The notes: generated by a model not told the origin, from the sequence alone. Positions 22,747 to 35,200 are shown, counted from the stretch's first letter. The stretch is 64,000 bases of DNA from Paramarasmius palmivorus (GCA_037176845.1 JAYKXP010000080.1:124001-188000), one strand, 5' to 3'. Numbers and translations: made by a program.

Positions 22747-25700
22747 CTAATGAATCAATGTTAGATTTAACGCACCTGCGGAGCTAAAGGAGCACCTGGC
22801 ATGAGATTTTTCAAGTTCAACAGGTCGATTCGTCGACAGTTGCTCAGCGGCCGAAATAGAGTTGTCGGTAATTGTCACCTCTAATGAGGTCGACGCCGCG
22901 GCGGAGATGCTCAGATGTCCAGCTAGTTCAACACCTCCTGGGTCAAGAATACACTGTGATCTTCCTTGACCTCCGTCGGCGTTAGCAGACTTCCAAGTCG
23001 AGGTAATGAAGGCCCTCGAGTTGTGTTCGGTCGAAATTGTGGCGGCACTGTCCACGCTTTGTTTAAGCTCAGGACACGATTCGTACGGGCTCCTGATCAC
23101 GGAAGGTCCTATAAGCCCCGGCCTCCGATCGAATAGCTCTGGGGTTAGACTTCCAAACCTGGTGTGGCCGCTATGATGCAGCCCGCTATCGTGAATATAT
23201 TCAGCCCACGAAGCAGTGGCGAAAAGATGTGATCTGTGCTGATTTCTATCGGCAGGGTAGACTGACTCGAGCCTCGGAGTTGTGATTGACCCTGCCGACA
23301 TAAAGTTGCCGTAAGAGTCGGGCTCCGAGACGGACGTCGTTTCATCGAGTAGTTCTACGCTGAGGCGTTTGTGTTCTTCAAACCATGACTCAAACCTGGA
23401 GTAAGCAGAGAGGCTCGCGTCGCCATCGCTAGTCCTCCAATTATTAAGTAGCCCAAACATCTGAACATACTCAGGAATATCCAGCTTGAAATGTGGAGCT
23501 GAGTTTGTAGTATCGGGGCCAGGGTCCTCCACGGTGACGCCGGTCACAGTGGTCCACTGGAATTTTCTAAGATTTCTTTATCATTGAAAAAGAGGAGAAA
23601 AGTACTCACCTGGGCGACCGCGCTGGCAGTATCGGTTATGGCTGTGATCAGAGTGCCTTTTTCAAGTTCGTCCGCCTGAACTTCTACTAAACCGGGATGC
23701 TTGTACGATGTTGAGGATACACTCTCCGATCGCTGGGGGGAAGTTGATTGTGGTAATTGATCGTCTAATGCTGGTGAATCAAGAAGATCTTCGATCCCGT
23801 CTCTGTATGAGCTTGAATCAATTGAATCGTCCGTGAGAGCCTCCAGAGAACCAGAGAATGTGGACTGTCACGGTAATGCACATTGTGAGGTTCTGGCATC
23901 GCGGATCTATGTGACTTACTGCTCACCTCCTCCGAGTCCGAGGCAGACACAACCCAGGCTTGAGGGAGGCAAAGGATGTGCTTGTATCCCGCCAGTAATT
24001 TCTTGAGGAGCGCGAGATCACGTTGCTACAAACAATAGAGAGTTTAGCCAATATAGCAAGCATTGAACAATGCTTACCCTATCGGGGTCACCAAAGCACG
24101 AATTCTGTCGATCATATTTTATGTCCCGAGCCAAAATACTACCTTGGTTGTATGCCACCCTGTTCCAAGTTACATCACTCAAAAGAGAATCTGCCAGACT
24201 ATTCACAAGCCTCCCGTGATGTGGGGTTATGGTTGTAGTTGCCCAATCTTCAGGGAATCTACATCCACTATTGGCTGGTAGGATGACGGGTACGCTATGC
24301 TCAGGCAGCGGATAGCCTCTTTCCGGGAATAAAGTGCTGAAAAATGCCTGTCTTGATCCACTTGGTGTCCATTCAGTGTCTAGAACACTTGCTAGCATTA
24401 GGGGATATCGCCGCGACCCTGGGGATGACTGTGGAGGAAGCCCGACGCGGAAGCCAGAGGAGAAAGATTTTATTCTGGAGATAAAGTGACATGGTTTAGG
24501 TTCTGGGAGGTTCTAAATAAGTGGAGTGAGATTATAGTGAGCCCTCGCAGAATTGAGATCACAATGACATACCTCAGCCCATGAAACTAGTTTGAATGTC
24601 TGAAAAACATGTCCAATCATATCATAGGGGACTTCTCGGTCATCTTCAAACCTGAGTTTGAAAAGGCACAAGCCCAATGATAAGGTAGAATGGGGATCAA
24701 ATTCATCCATGGCAATAAGCAAATTTGTGCCAGGAGTTTCGGCCTTGACACAATACTGGGCCCAGTTCCAGCAAGCCATCTCAATGAGGTAAGGAGAGTA
24801 ATATGAAAAGTCCCCAGAGAGTACACTGGATGGTACCTTGAGTAGAAGTGTGCCGACAAGGTTGAAATAGTCTCTTGCTGGTAGGCCATCAACGTGAAAT
24901 TCTCCCGGGCCAGACCGACAAGGATCCTGCAGATATTCTGCAAAAGAAGCATGGCGAATACGAATCTTCCCATGGGGTGTGTCAGGAACATGTACTATGG
25001 AGTGGAGCCTGAAGAGAAGAGTTGCAACTTGACCCTTCTGTAAGTTGAGGAGGAGTGTGATAGTCGATACTGAATGCCAGTCGACATCATCAACATACCA
25101 CTCCCACATATCGTTTACATAATGCTGCTTGGTGACCAACAGCTGGAGAATGGGCCGGACATTTGCCCAATTGGTGCATGTCGAAAGAATCTGGTGATAC
25201 AACAGATCCAATTCTGGATAAGGAGAGTTGGAGTTAACTTTGACTCGTGTGTGTAGAATGGTCTTCAAGCGCTCCTGGGGTAATTCGTCCATGGTGTCAA
25301 CATACTTGAGCACCGTGGAAGCAAAGATGAATTGCCCGCATGCTCTCGAAACAAGTTTTCGGATGTCTCCCTCATCCGGCCATGGCACCGTATGAGGAAT
25401 GTGAGAGAAGGCGGGATGATGCCTCCTAATGGACGTGAACGTGTCACGAAGGTAAAATGTAATATCCTTATTGGTTTGTTGTGAGGCTCCAATTCCCATT
25501 TTCCCCACTGGATAAGTGAACTGGTGGAATGTGCGGTATATGAGTGGCTCGCGTCGACTACATATAAGAAAGCGAAAGCAAGAGGATGCATGAGCCTTCG
25601 AAATCAGGGACAGGAGCCTCTGCTGCGACTCTGGTTTCGGAGCAATGCATTCATCTAGTCCGTCAATGATGATCACATTGGGGAGGTCTTCCCAGGCCTC

Positions 25701-26306
25701 TGCCTCCAACGTGGAGCATGGTTCAAGGACCAGTTTTTCAAACTGATTTTCGCAAGATGTCTCGAAGATATTGGGGTCTGCTTGAACTGCCGCTTTGATT
25801 AAGGGGCCAAGCCGATTTCGGATGGCCTCTGATCTCAGCAATTGATAGACGATGGTAGCAACAAACCGATCCAGCTTGTTGCGAGTGAAGTCGGTGCGAG
25901 AAAAGAAGAATGCTGCAGCCAAGTGACTCTTGGCATGTAGTATCTCTGATAATGTCTGCGCTATAGCTGACTTGCCTACGCCTGCTGGTCCGTATAGCCA
26001 ATACACTCTAGACGATCGCGATTGTCCCGCGAGCCTCGTTCTGAGCGCGTGTAGGGTATCAGCACGTGTGCCTGGATGACAGCGCGGAGGTGGGCAACGC
26101 TGTTCTGCATTGTGGCAAGCATTGGGCGAAGCTCTGCTAGCGATGGTTTCGAATATTTGATCACCTATTACCCGTGTTAGTGACAAGCTTGCTTGTACAA
26201 TAATAATATGTTGCTTACGGGGGTCTCCAAAGATATTGGTTTGATTCTGTGCGTTGTTGTGCACACCCCCTTCGACTGTGAAATTGTTGGAGTGCGAGAT
26301 GGACAT
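22747..26306 (-). CDS. NACHT-domain NLR (STAND) protein
   Basis: Six inferred exons: 26219-26306, 24573-26164, 24078-24512, ~23938-24025, 23610-23864, 22747-23556; about 1,090 residues. The start MSISHSNNFTVEGGVHNNAQ belongs to the Gly/Asn-rich leader seen in many agaric NLRs. The NTPase domain shows Walker A YGPAGVGKSAIAQT, FFFSRTDF, Walker B NVIIIDGLDEC and sensor-like FRFLICSRREP. A helical region follows, with CGQFIFASTVLKYVD and IRHASFAEYLQDP. Beyond it I see no WD40, ankyrin or TPR repeats, only a Ser/Thr/Asp-rich tail with no recognised domain. Fungal NLRs act in non-self recognition and programmed cell death. Splicing after 24573 is inferred from canonical sites that keep the frame open. 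The whole gene lies between the two direct repeats. Confidence 0.8.
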
Positions 26307-27282
26307 GAAGATGCTGAGGGCAGAAATCGCAGGGAACGTATAGCATAGGTTCCCTGAAGTGTATGTTTTATACACACAGGCCGGGGCGTGGTTTGTGGCA
26401 TGAATTGATGAGCCAGGTGAGTGGCAGGTGAAATGTGGCATCCCTGAATAACTTATCGGTCGGAGACAGGGTGAAGGTGCCATTGAATAATTCCGTTGGC
26501 GCCGCTGCCATGAATGAACGATCGTTATCAATAAAACACAAACCAGCTCACGCTCCACAATTGAATTCGCGAGTAGGATTAGGATATCTATGATGAGGTT
26601 GATTGGATTATGTATGCGAAGAACACCTACACATTGCGCGCGCATGTACATCAGCCTCTCGATATCCTACATCCAGGTGAGCCGTCAAAGCGCGTGTATG
26701 TGACTTGAGATTAACCATGCTGCTTGTCAAGTATCCTTTTTGCACTGGACTCTTGGGAAATCTATGTATGTAGACGAACAGCCTTCTGCGATCACGCTTC
26801 GTGACCGCCCGCGCCAATTATCCGTCGAAAACCCATAATGCCACCAACGAAGACTTGGACTTCCTTTGTGACGTCTAGAGGAGCTGGAGCCCTCTTTTGT
26901 ACCTACTTCAGGATCAAAATTATATTATATTTGATTCAAAGGAAAGGACGCACCACAGGTTTGCACGTTCCTGTCCTTGTGTCCTTCCCACAGCTGTCCT
27001 GTAAGATATTCACACTTGACAGGAAGATGAGTTCGGTAATGCCAGCGAGAAACCTAGAATTTGAAAGGTACTGCCGAGGTCCCGTTCCGAGAGTTTCCCT
27101 ATCTAAGTGGGTGCATGATAAGGGCTTCCCTGCGCGGTGTCAAAGTGCTAAAGACTCCTTTCACACCAGCGTCCGGTGACCTTAAGTTTCCTTCGGCGCG
27201 CGCCAGTGTCGGAAAGTCACTGAGCTTCCACTGTCCAGCGAACGCCCACCGGTCGTTATCCGATCTGGATTCTTCGGGATTA
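26307..27282. other. Upstream region of the NLR, no gene called
   Basis: About 1 kb with only short ORFs. It presumably includes the NLR promoter. Nothing else recognised. Confidence 0.4.
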
Positions 27283-27828
27283 TCAGCTTGTAATATGGAC
27301 TGGCTGAGATCTACTTACGTGTATATCAAGCGGGCCATTGTGCGATATCGAGGCTACCTGGGGGAGTGTACATGTACGCAGGCCGCCCTTTGCCGCCCAT
27401 CGCAAGGACTCCTCTCCATCCGCAAGTTCGACCACAGGTTCGCCTCTATCTCTCCAAACCATCTTCCTTGCTTCCTTCCAGGTTTCTTTCCTATTGGCCA
27501 AGACATATCTCAGCCGCTCCTGCGAGTTTGCGAGCGCAACCAGGTTCTCGAAAGAAGCCATAGCCCGTTTCACCGACACATTAGTATTTGGGTCGAAATG
27601 AACAGTTGAACGAGGTGTCGGAGCTGACGATGGCGTTTCGTCTCGCGAGTCGGGAATGTCTGGTATTGTCGGAATGGGCGAATCGACTTCTAGGGGAGTT
27701 TGGATTCCACTGGGAGGTGCTGTCGTGAAAGGTGTCGAATTGTCAGCTAGAACAGGTGCTGTCACCGGTGTTATTGGGGAGTTTGTGGGCGAAATTGAGG
27801 GCCCAGAGGATGGGTCCGACAGCGACAT
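27283..27828 (-). pseudogene. Truncated duplicate of TMEM135-like exon 1
   Basis: The start at 27828 is exactly 6005 bp from the intact gene's start, and the protein is the same except one Cys-to-Ser change (GEECLR to GEESLR). After AAKGGLR the sequence leaves homology, runs through unrelated codons and stops at 27283. No membrane-segment exons follow. The copy retains the 5' flank, so it may still be transcribed. A GTACAT donor-like site follows directly at the break. Confidence 0.8.
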
Positions 27829-28397
27829 TGCTGGCTCCTCGTTTCTCTGGGGAAGAAAATGGAATTTTGGGGAGATGAGCTCAGCTGAGTGCGGAGAAAA
27901 AAGGTCGCGGCGATAAAATTGCAAAAGCCACCCGGTTACCGGTGCTCGGCAATAATCAGATGCCTCTTGCTCTTGCTTCTCTTCTTCGTTCTACATCATC
28001 GGTGAGTGTTAAATTCTGTTGAGAAAAATACCTCTAAGGTCGATTGATCTTTTAGCTGAACCCTAACATGCGCTGGATAACGTCGCCCAAATAACTCGGA
28101 GACCTTAGAGACCACAGTAAAGTCAACGTTAACGCTCAGCTCAGTGCATGCTTGTCACGACTCACGCCTATATCCTAATCAAGCCCAGTCGGTGATGTTT
28201 TATAGGACTTGTAATCCGGACGCGGCTCATTTCATCCTTCCCGGATTGTTATACTGCCAGTTATTCTCAGAATTCCGAAGACCCCGAATCCTAATGGTTT
28301 CAAGAGCGCGCGGCGAAGAGTTCTCGAGATACTTTTCAATGGTTGCTTCCGCAGCAACACCATCGCCTATGACTCTGTGTCTGGTGGTCAAGGTGTG
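27383..28397. repeat. Direct repeat copy 2 (~1.0 kb)
   Basis: Partner of 21378-22392, same orientation, offset 6005. The left edge shows partly conserved bases outside the block (ACGCAGGCCGCCC vs ACGGAGCCCGCCC). The right edge fades through GGTCAAGGTGT vs GATTAAGGTGT. Confidence 0.95.
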
Positions 28398-28849
28398 GCA
28401 AGTACACGGTGACTCTCAGCCTTCAACTCCTCGAGAAAGTCCATAAGGCAAGACCGACTCGGGCGACCAAACTCAGCATTCCCGTAACCAACAGCGAACT
28501 TTACACCATCTTCCTAATAAAAATGAGTAATGTCTGAAATTCGGAATCACGTCCGAGTCGGAGAGTTCGTCAAACGGAAGGCATAGGTTGCTCGCACGAC
28601 AGTGACAGCCTCCTTGTACGAGAAGCTAACTATGTAATATCTGGCTGCGGATTGTCACCTCTCTGCAAATCCTTCCATCCGATGGATTTCACGGCGATGA
28701 ACGGAACTATACCTGAGTAATTATCAGCGGTGAAGCTCAGACTCCAAGTCGATAGGCTGTGGATATAAAGACATTCATCAGCCTCCTTGAACACAACAGT
28801 GCATTTCTCGTTATTATTCTCCAAACCTTACTCAAATCTATTCGCCGAC

Positions 28850-29318
28850 ATGCGCTACTTCTTTCCCATTGCCACTGTTGCTCTTGCGTCAGCTATCCAA
28901 GCTGCTGCAGTAAGTACTCTCCCTGTTTGAGATTTCTCTGCCAACTAACTCTTTTCTTTACTAGGCACCAGCTGCTGTGACTACTGCTACCACCCCTGTG
29001 GCGAGTAGCTCGGTCATTGCATCTGGTACGACGTCCACCTCCGGCGTTGTCACCGTCACTATCGTGCCCTGCTCGTCTCCTGTGGCCACCACTTCTGATG
29101 GCGGAGTCGTCACTATCACTGTTAATCCCAGTTATCCGGTGGAGACGACTACCTCAAAGGGGGAAGCGTTTACTATTACCGTCAACCCCAGTTCTGCTCC
29201 GGCCAAGACTACTACCTCTGATGGCGAAATAGCCACTATTACTGTCAATCCCAATTCACCCCCAGCAGGCACTACCACGACTGCCAGCGGAGTTGTCACG
29301 ATCACTACTGCGGCTTAG
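28850..29318 (+). CDS. Small secreted Thr/Ser-rich repeat protein, copy 1
   Basis: Exon 1 (ATG 28850) is a signal peptide, MRYFFPIATVALASAIQAAA, spliced by GTAAGT...TACTAG (~28910-28964) to APAAVTTATTPVASS. The mature part, about 118 residues, is Thr/Ser/Val-rich with three or four repeats of VVTITVNPS separated by TTTSxGE-type spacers. This predicts a heavily O-glycosylated extracellular or wall-bound protein. No GPI signal is obvious. The second gene at 30791 has the same MRYFF start and intron position, so the two are tandem paralogues. Confidence 0.75.
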
Positions 29319-30790
29319 GGTATGAATGGTTTGTGCCTACACTCATGAATGCATGACGGCTCAGTGATTGACCTTGACTCTTAGTTGGAAAAGTAGTACA
29401 CAATCATAGTGCTTGCCAACGCCAACTTTTTATCCATTTCAATTATGAACTCACGTAGCATTTTGTGCCCCTTACCTCTGGAATTTATTGTGATAGTCTT
29501 CTCGTTAACTCTGAATGCATCTAGCTTGGTCTATCCAAAGTAATTTCACGCCAAACTCAATCTAGCCTTCATGGGCGCTTATTGGTCTTGTGACTCTGTG
29601 TGGGGCCAATGCGTGTGCCACTATCGAAATCTGATCGAGCGATTCGTCTTAGTCAATACTACAATATCCGGTGCATATATGGTCGAAGCCACGGTGAGAA
29701 TCAGCAACTGTTCGAGGCAGGGTAAAAATGGACATACTAGGGATCCGTGGGAATATGTCAGAGGATGGCGCTTATCGGCGACATCCCGAGCTTGGCACTC
29801 ACTACCTTGATGCACTTTTCGAACTGCTTCATCAAGCGAACCGTTCCTCTGAAATTGGTCTGCGTGCTCATTGTGTGATATAGGAGCAGTCGGAGGAAGA
29901 TGAAAGGGTGCAGCGGGCTCTTGAAAAAACAAAGCTGGCACCCTTCGAGTTGGTGCACCATTTCCCTAAAGGCTGGTTCGGTATTCTTGTTTTCTAATTA
30001 TTTTACTCACGAGTTTGCTAGGCTCGTCTCCACTTCTCTTGTGCCATGATCATAAAATGAGCCAACTAAACCAGCATATGGTGTCCCGCGACGTATCCTT
30101 GGGCTCTTTAGAATGGCAATATCAATACACTTGCTCGGATTCATCACGGTCTCAGTGGCTGTCCCCGCAGCACGCTGTGGCTTAGCTCGCCGCGGAAACC
30201 CAAAACTACGTATATATGGTTGCTAGAGAAGGACATACCCATCTACATCACACGGAGGTCGTGGACAGAAAATCATTCTCAAGCTCAAGATCTACACCTG
30301 TAGACAGTGCGGGTTGGCTAGATATATGATGACTGAACCCACGAAGGCAAATATTCAAGTAAGTTTTCCGACATATAGATGTGCTCATTCCTCAAAACCA
30401 AAGGGCAGGGGTCGACTGATATTCGTCTGAAGCGGCACTGGCTCCTTGACTATCACTGTGGAGCATCAACGCCCGGTCCAATTGAGTTTTCCCTCTCATA
30501 GCGGCCTTGTTGCTCCTTGTACCTCAGCAAGACTGTTGATTCCACCAAACCGATGCTACAGTAACGAGGCCAGCTCATCTTGTTCGGCTGTGGGTTGATG
30601 TCCTCCCGAGAACTCGCCTTAGCTTATCCACACTACGAAGGTGTATGTATCAAAGAGCCGAGATCTTAGAAGTGCGGCTCGGAAACCCTTCGACATATAA
30701 AAGTGCTACAAGGAACGCAAACAAGACAGCCCGTTCTTTTCCTCCTCCTTCGCTTTTAGTTCATATTCTCTGCCTTCAAGCTACTTCGCT
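29319..30790. other. Intergenic between secreted paralogues
   Basis: About 1.5 kb with no supported gene. The last ~150 bp upstream of 30791 are pyrimidine-rich with CATATAAAA at ~30690, a plausible core promoter for the second secreted gene. Confidence 0.4.
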
Positions 30791-31269
30791 ATGCGCTATT
30801 TCTTTACCGTACTTTTCGCCATTCTAGGTCCAGCCATCGTAACTGCGGTGTGTTTATTTCGGAGTTTAATATTTCTGGCTTTGACGCAAAGCAATTTTCG
30901 TAGGCTCCTGCAGTCGTCTCTTCAGTCACGGTTGATCCACCAACGATCGTTGGAAGCACTACCACCTCCATCGGTGCCCCCGCCACATTCAGCAGCACCA
31001 CTACCTTGATTGGATTGACGACGGTCAACACCGTTTCATCGGGTGCATCGACCGCTCCTCGCACCCTCAGTTCTACGACAGTCAATACCTTCACGTCGGT
31101 TGCACCGACAACTGTTAATACCTTTAGTGGATCTGTCTGTGTCCCGACCACTGTTACTGTAACAGTAAATTCTCCGGCAACCAGGCCCACAGTTAGCGGC
31201 ACGGCGGTGTTTAGCTCTGTTTCTGCCACTCTTAATTCCGTTTCTGTGTTCACCACGGTAAACGTTTAG
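30791..31269 (+). CDS. Small secreted Thr/Ser-rich protein, copy 2
   Basis: The signal peptide MRYFFTVLFAILGPAIVTA in exon 1 is followed by an intron GTGTGT...TCGTAG (~30848-30903) and APAVVSSVTVDPPTIVGS. The mature chain is rich in Thr, Ser and Val, with repeats of TTVNTxxS (for example TLIGLTTVNTVSSG, SVAPTTVNTFSG, TTVTVTVNSPA) and a single Cys. Intron position and phase and the MRYFF start match the gene at 28850. The repeat motif has diverged (TTVNT here, VTITVNP there). It is probably an O-glycosylated cell-surface protein; function unknown. Confidence 0.75.
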
Positions 31270-31596
31270 GTTCACAATGTAGCGTACGTTCCATGTTTCT
31301 TCTCTTGTACTTGGTCATTGACCAAACATTCCAGAGTCAGGAAGGTGTTAAGTAGTGCTCGATGCAGGGCACCAGTAGATGTATACAAATAATGGATTTT
31401 GATTGTATCCAGCTCGATGGAAAATAGATTGTTTGTGCATTGTGCGACCGCTTGACCGTTCGCTGTTGGGAATTATTTCCATCGGTAATTGCTGTAGGCA
31501 TTATCATTTCAATAGGCTTTCCGTTTTCACATGCCTATCAACAAGGCCGATACATAGATTACACGCAGACTACACCATGGACAGATAGCGAGCATT

Positions 31597-32132
31597 TTAG
31601 ACAACCTGTTGAATCAGAGTTATGTTATCGCCTTTCAAGAGTATACGGCCTATTGTCTGTGTGAATACTGATTCAATGAAGGGAGATAGACGACCTCACC
31701 AAGCTCTCTTCGTGGTTTTGCTTCCTTCACGAAAACCTCAGCAGCCTCGTCCATCACAACGTTCATAAATTCATCAAATCCCTGTAATAGAAAGTATATG
31801 AGCTCTAGAAATGAGCAATGATTGGAGACGGTAGAATTCAATCGCCCTTGGGGGATATTCAACGCGTGCATCCAATCGAAACCGAACGACGTACAATGAT
31901 CCGTCCTTCAATGCGCATCTCAATGTTATCGTACAGCCAAATAACAACTTTTGTTCTCTGCGTATAGAGCTTCAGTTAGAGATGAAAGATATTGTTTGAG
32001 TGATTGACAAACTTGTTGGAGATTTTTAAAGATGACATTCTGGAAATGAAAAGGTCAGTTTCCTTACATTTCAATAACAAAAGTGCCACATACGATGGGC
32101 TGAACCATCACACGCTGCTGACGACCGGACAT
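31597..32132 (-). CDS. SME1: Small nuclear ribonucleoprotein SmE
   Basis: Five short exons from ATG 32132: MSGRQQRVMVQPI, NVIFKNLQQ, RTKVVIWLYDNIEMRIEGRI, then GFDEFMNVVMDEAAEVFVKE with AKPRRELG, and RILLKGDNITLIQQVV. All four introns have GT-AG ends. The ~87-residue protein carries both Sm motifs: Sm1 in the WLYDN...GFDEFMNVV region and Sm2 in RILLKGDNITLI. SmE is one of the seven Sm-ring proteins that bind U1, U2, U4 and U5 snRNAs in the nucleus. The start lies only 122 bp from the divergent dynein start. Length and motifs match the family closely. Confidence 0.95.
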
Positions 32133-32254
32133 TTTGGGCTGAAGAATGAGAAGAAATGTGGTGAGGGGAAAGAAGGAAGGTGCTCGATTAGCACGTGGCT
32201 GCCCTTCACAACCAAATTTCAGACGCGCCTTTCTGGCTTCAACCACCACACAAC
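32133..32254. promoter_or_regulatory. 122-bp bidirectional promoter between SME1 and dhc2
   Basis: The two start codons face away from each other with 122 bp between them, so one short interval must drive both. It contains an A/G-rich centre (GAAGAAATGTGGTGAGGGGAA) and no evident TATA box. Confidence 0.6.
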
Positions 32255-35200
32255 ATGGAGGTACGTGTATATCCTGAGCATCTTCTCCTAGTATTTGAGA
32301 TTCACTGGATGCTCTAGCTATTTGCTCCAACAAACTCCTCGACGGCTGCAGCCGTCACCTTCATTACCTTCGTTCAGGACCTGAAGAAGAAGACCAAAGC
32401 ATGGGGGCCGATGATAGAGTTGTGTGCTAGCGGAGAGAAGACCCTAGAGCGGTTTAGATACCAATTTCCAGACGACTGGCTCTACAGTGATCAGCTACGG
32501 GGGGAATGGAGTGCTTACAATGAAATACTGAAGAGGAAGAGCGACTCGATTCAGGAGCAATTAGGTGCGTTACAAGCATTTGACCCAGCGATTCACACTC
32601 AATGAAAATTGTTACTAGCCGGACTACAACTCAAGATTATTGCCGAAGACAAGATTGTAGAGGGCAGAATCAGCGACATCCTACAGGAGTGGGAGACCAC
32701 TCGCCCTGTTCAGGGCAACATTCGTGCCGACACTGCCATGAACACTATCAATGTATTCGAAGGGAAGCTCAATCGTGTTCAAGAAGATTACGAGCTACTT
32801 TGCCGCGCAAAAGAAGCTCTAGACTTGGAACTGACGAGGCATACGCGTCTCGAACCTGTCTTTGAGGAACTGCGTGACCTGAAGGCGGTTTGGACAGCCC
32901 TGTCAGGAATATGGAATCAGATTAGCGAGCTGAGGGAAATGTCCTGGGCCACAGTCCAGCCACGCAAGCTTAGGCAACAAATCGATGGGTTGCTTAGCTC
33001 TACGAAGGAGATGCCGACGCGGATGCGGCAGTATGCAGCCTTTGAATACGTCCAGGAAACTCTTCGCGGTCTCCTCAAGTCCAACTCGCTCGTTTCGGAC
33101 CTGAAATCGGAAGCCTTGAAAGATCGACATTGGAAGCAGCTTTTCAAAGTTCTGAGAGTGGGATCCTCAGTGACGCTGACACTGTGAGTAAAACAATCTT
33201 TCTGAAATGTTGTTGCTCATGTAAAGACTTGTAGTATGACCCTGGGGAACGTTTACGACCTCGACTTGAAGAAGAACGAAGCGGTCATCAAGGAAGTTAT
33301 TATACAAGCTCAAGGAGAGGTGGGACGTCCGTTTAACACGGGGAAGCTTTATTGACCGGTATTCCCAGATGGCTTTGGAGGAGTATATCAAGCAGGTGAA
33401 GGAAATATGGACGAACTATACTTTGGATCTGGTTAACTACCAGAACAAGTGCCGGTTGATCAGGTAGGTGTTCATTCTCTCTTTCCTGGTTCATTCGTCA
33501 ACATTATTCTTAGGGGGTGGGATGACCTATTCAATAAGTGCAGCGAGAATTTGAACTCGCTAACAGCCATGAAACTGTCGCCGTACTACAAAGGTCAGTC
33601 GATAGTTTGATATGGCTTCTGAAACACTATTAATCACATCCCGTTTTTAGTTTTTGAGGAAGAGGTGCGTTTTCTAGGCTGCCTATCTACCATCAGACGC
33701 GCTCAGCTATGAACACAGGCGTCATCTTGGGAAGATAAACTGAGCAGAATCAATGTGCTGTTTGGTGAGTTGTCTTACTTCTCTTGATCCCGCAATCCTA
33801 AACGATATTTATAGATGTCTGGATTGACGTTCAGCGTCAGTGGGTGTATTTGGAAGGTATCTTCTCCGGGAGCGCCGATATTAAACACTTGCTACCGGTC
33901 GAGAGTGCTCGATTCCAGAACATCAACTCGGAATTCCTCACGGTGATGAAGAAGGTGTACAAATCACCTTTCGTCATTGATGTGATGAATATTCAAGGGA
34001 TTCAGAAGAGTTTGGAGCGACTTGCCGATCTCTTAAACAAGATCCAGAAAGCCCTTGGTGAATACCTTGAGCGCGAGCGTTCATCATTCCCTCGTTTCTA
34101 CTTCGTCGGCGACGAAGATCTCCTCGAAATCATCGGTAATAGCAAGGATATTCTTCGAATCATGAAGCACCTGAAGAAAATGTTTGCCGGGATTGCCACC
34201 ATCAAGCTTGATGACGACCTTACCCAGATACAAGGAATGGCGTCAAGAGAAGGGGAAGAGGTCCAGTTCACGGAGCCGATTCTCCTCAAAGACTTCCCCA
34301 AGATCAACGACTGGCTTGCGAAGATTGAGTCGTCGATGAGGCTCTCACTCGCAACCCTGCTCTGCGAAGCCGTTGCTGAACTCCAGACCTTCTACGGAAA
34401 TGGATCTCAGCTGGTGATGGAGCAGCTCATGGGCTGGATGGAGAAGTACCCTGCTCAACTTGTCACTCTTGCTGTCCAAGTCGCCTGGACCACTTCCGTC
34501 GAGTCCTCTTTAGAGGTCTCAGAAGTCCCAGAGAAGCCTTTGGAGACCGTACACCAAGCTCTGGATTTACTCGCCGACATTGTCCTCCAAGAGTTGAGTC
34601 CGGTGACCAGACGAAAGTGCGAGCATCTCATCACCGAGCTGGTGCATCAGCGAGATGTCACCCGTACACTCATTCAACAGCGAGTTCTCGACAAGAACGG
34701 CTTCACATGGTTGTATCAAATGCGATTCTATCTTGACCAGAGCCAAGACAGTCCAATCGATCGCCTGGTAATCAAGGTCGCCGATGCATCTTTCCCTTAC
34801 GGCTGGGAGTATTTGGGAGTTCCTGACCGACTCGTGCAAACACCCCTCACGGACCGCGTGTATCTCACACTCACGCAAGCCTTGGACAACCAGCTCGGTG
34901 GTGCACCCTTTGGTCCCGCGGGAACAGGTATTAATTCGTTCTTTTACTGTTTATGACGACCCTTTGACGACTTTTTGTAGGAAAAACCGAATCTGTCAAG
35001 GCTCTCGGAGTACAACTAGGACGATTTGTTCTAGTCTTCTGCTGTGACGAGACATTCGATTTCCAAGCCATGGGCCGTATCTTTGTCGGTCTTTGTCAAG
35101 TCGGTGCTTGGGGCTGCTTCGACGAGTTCAATCGTCTGGAGGAACGCATCCTCAGTGCTGTTTCGCAACAGGTGCAAACCATTCAGCAGGGTCTAGCCTC

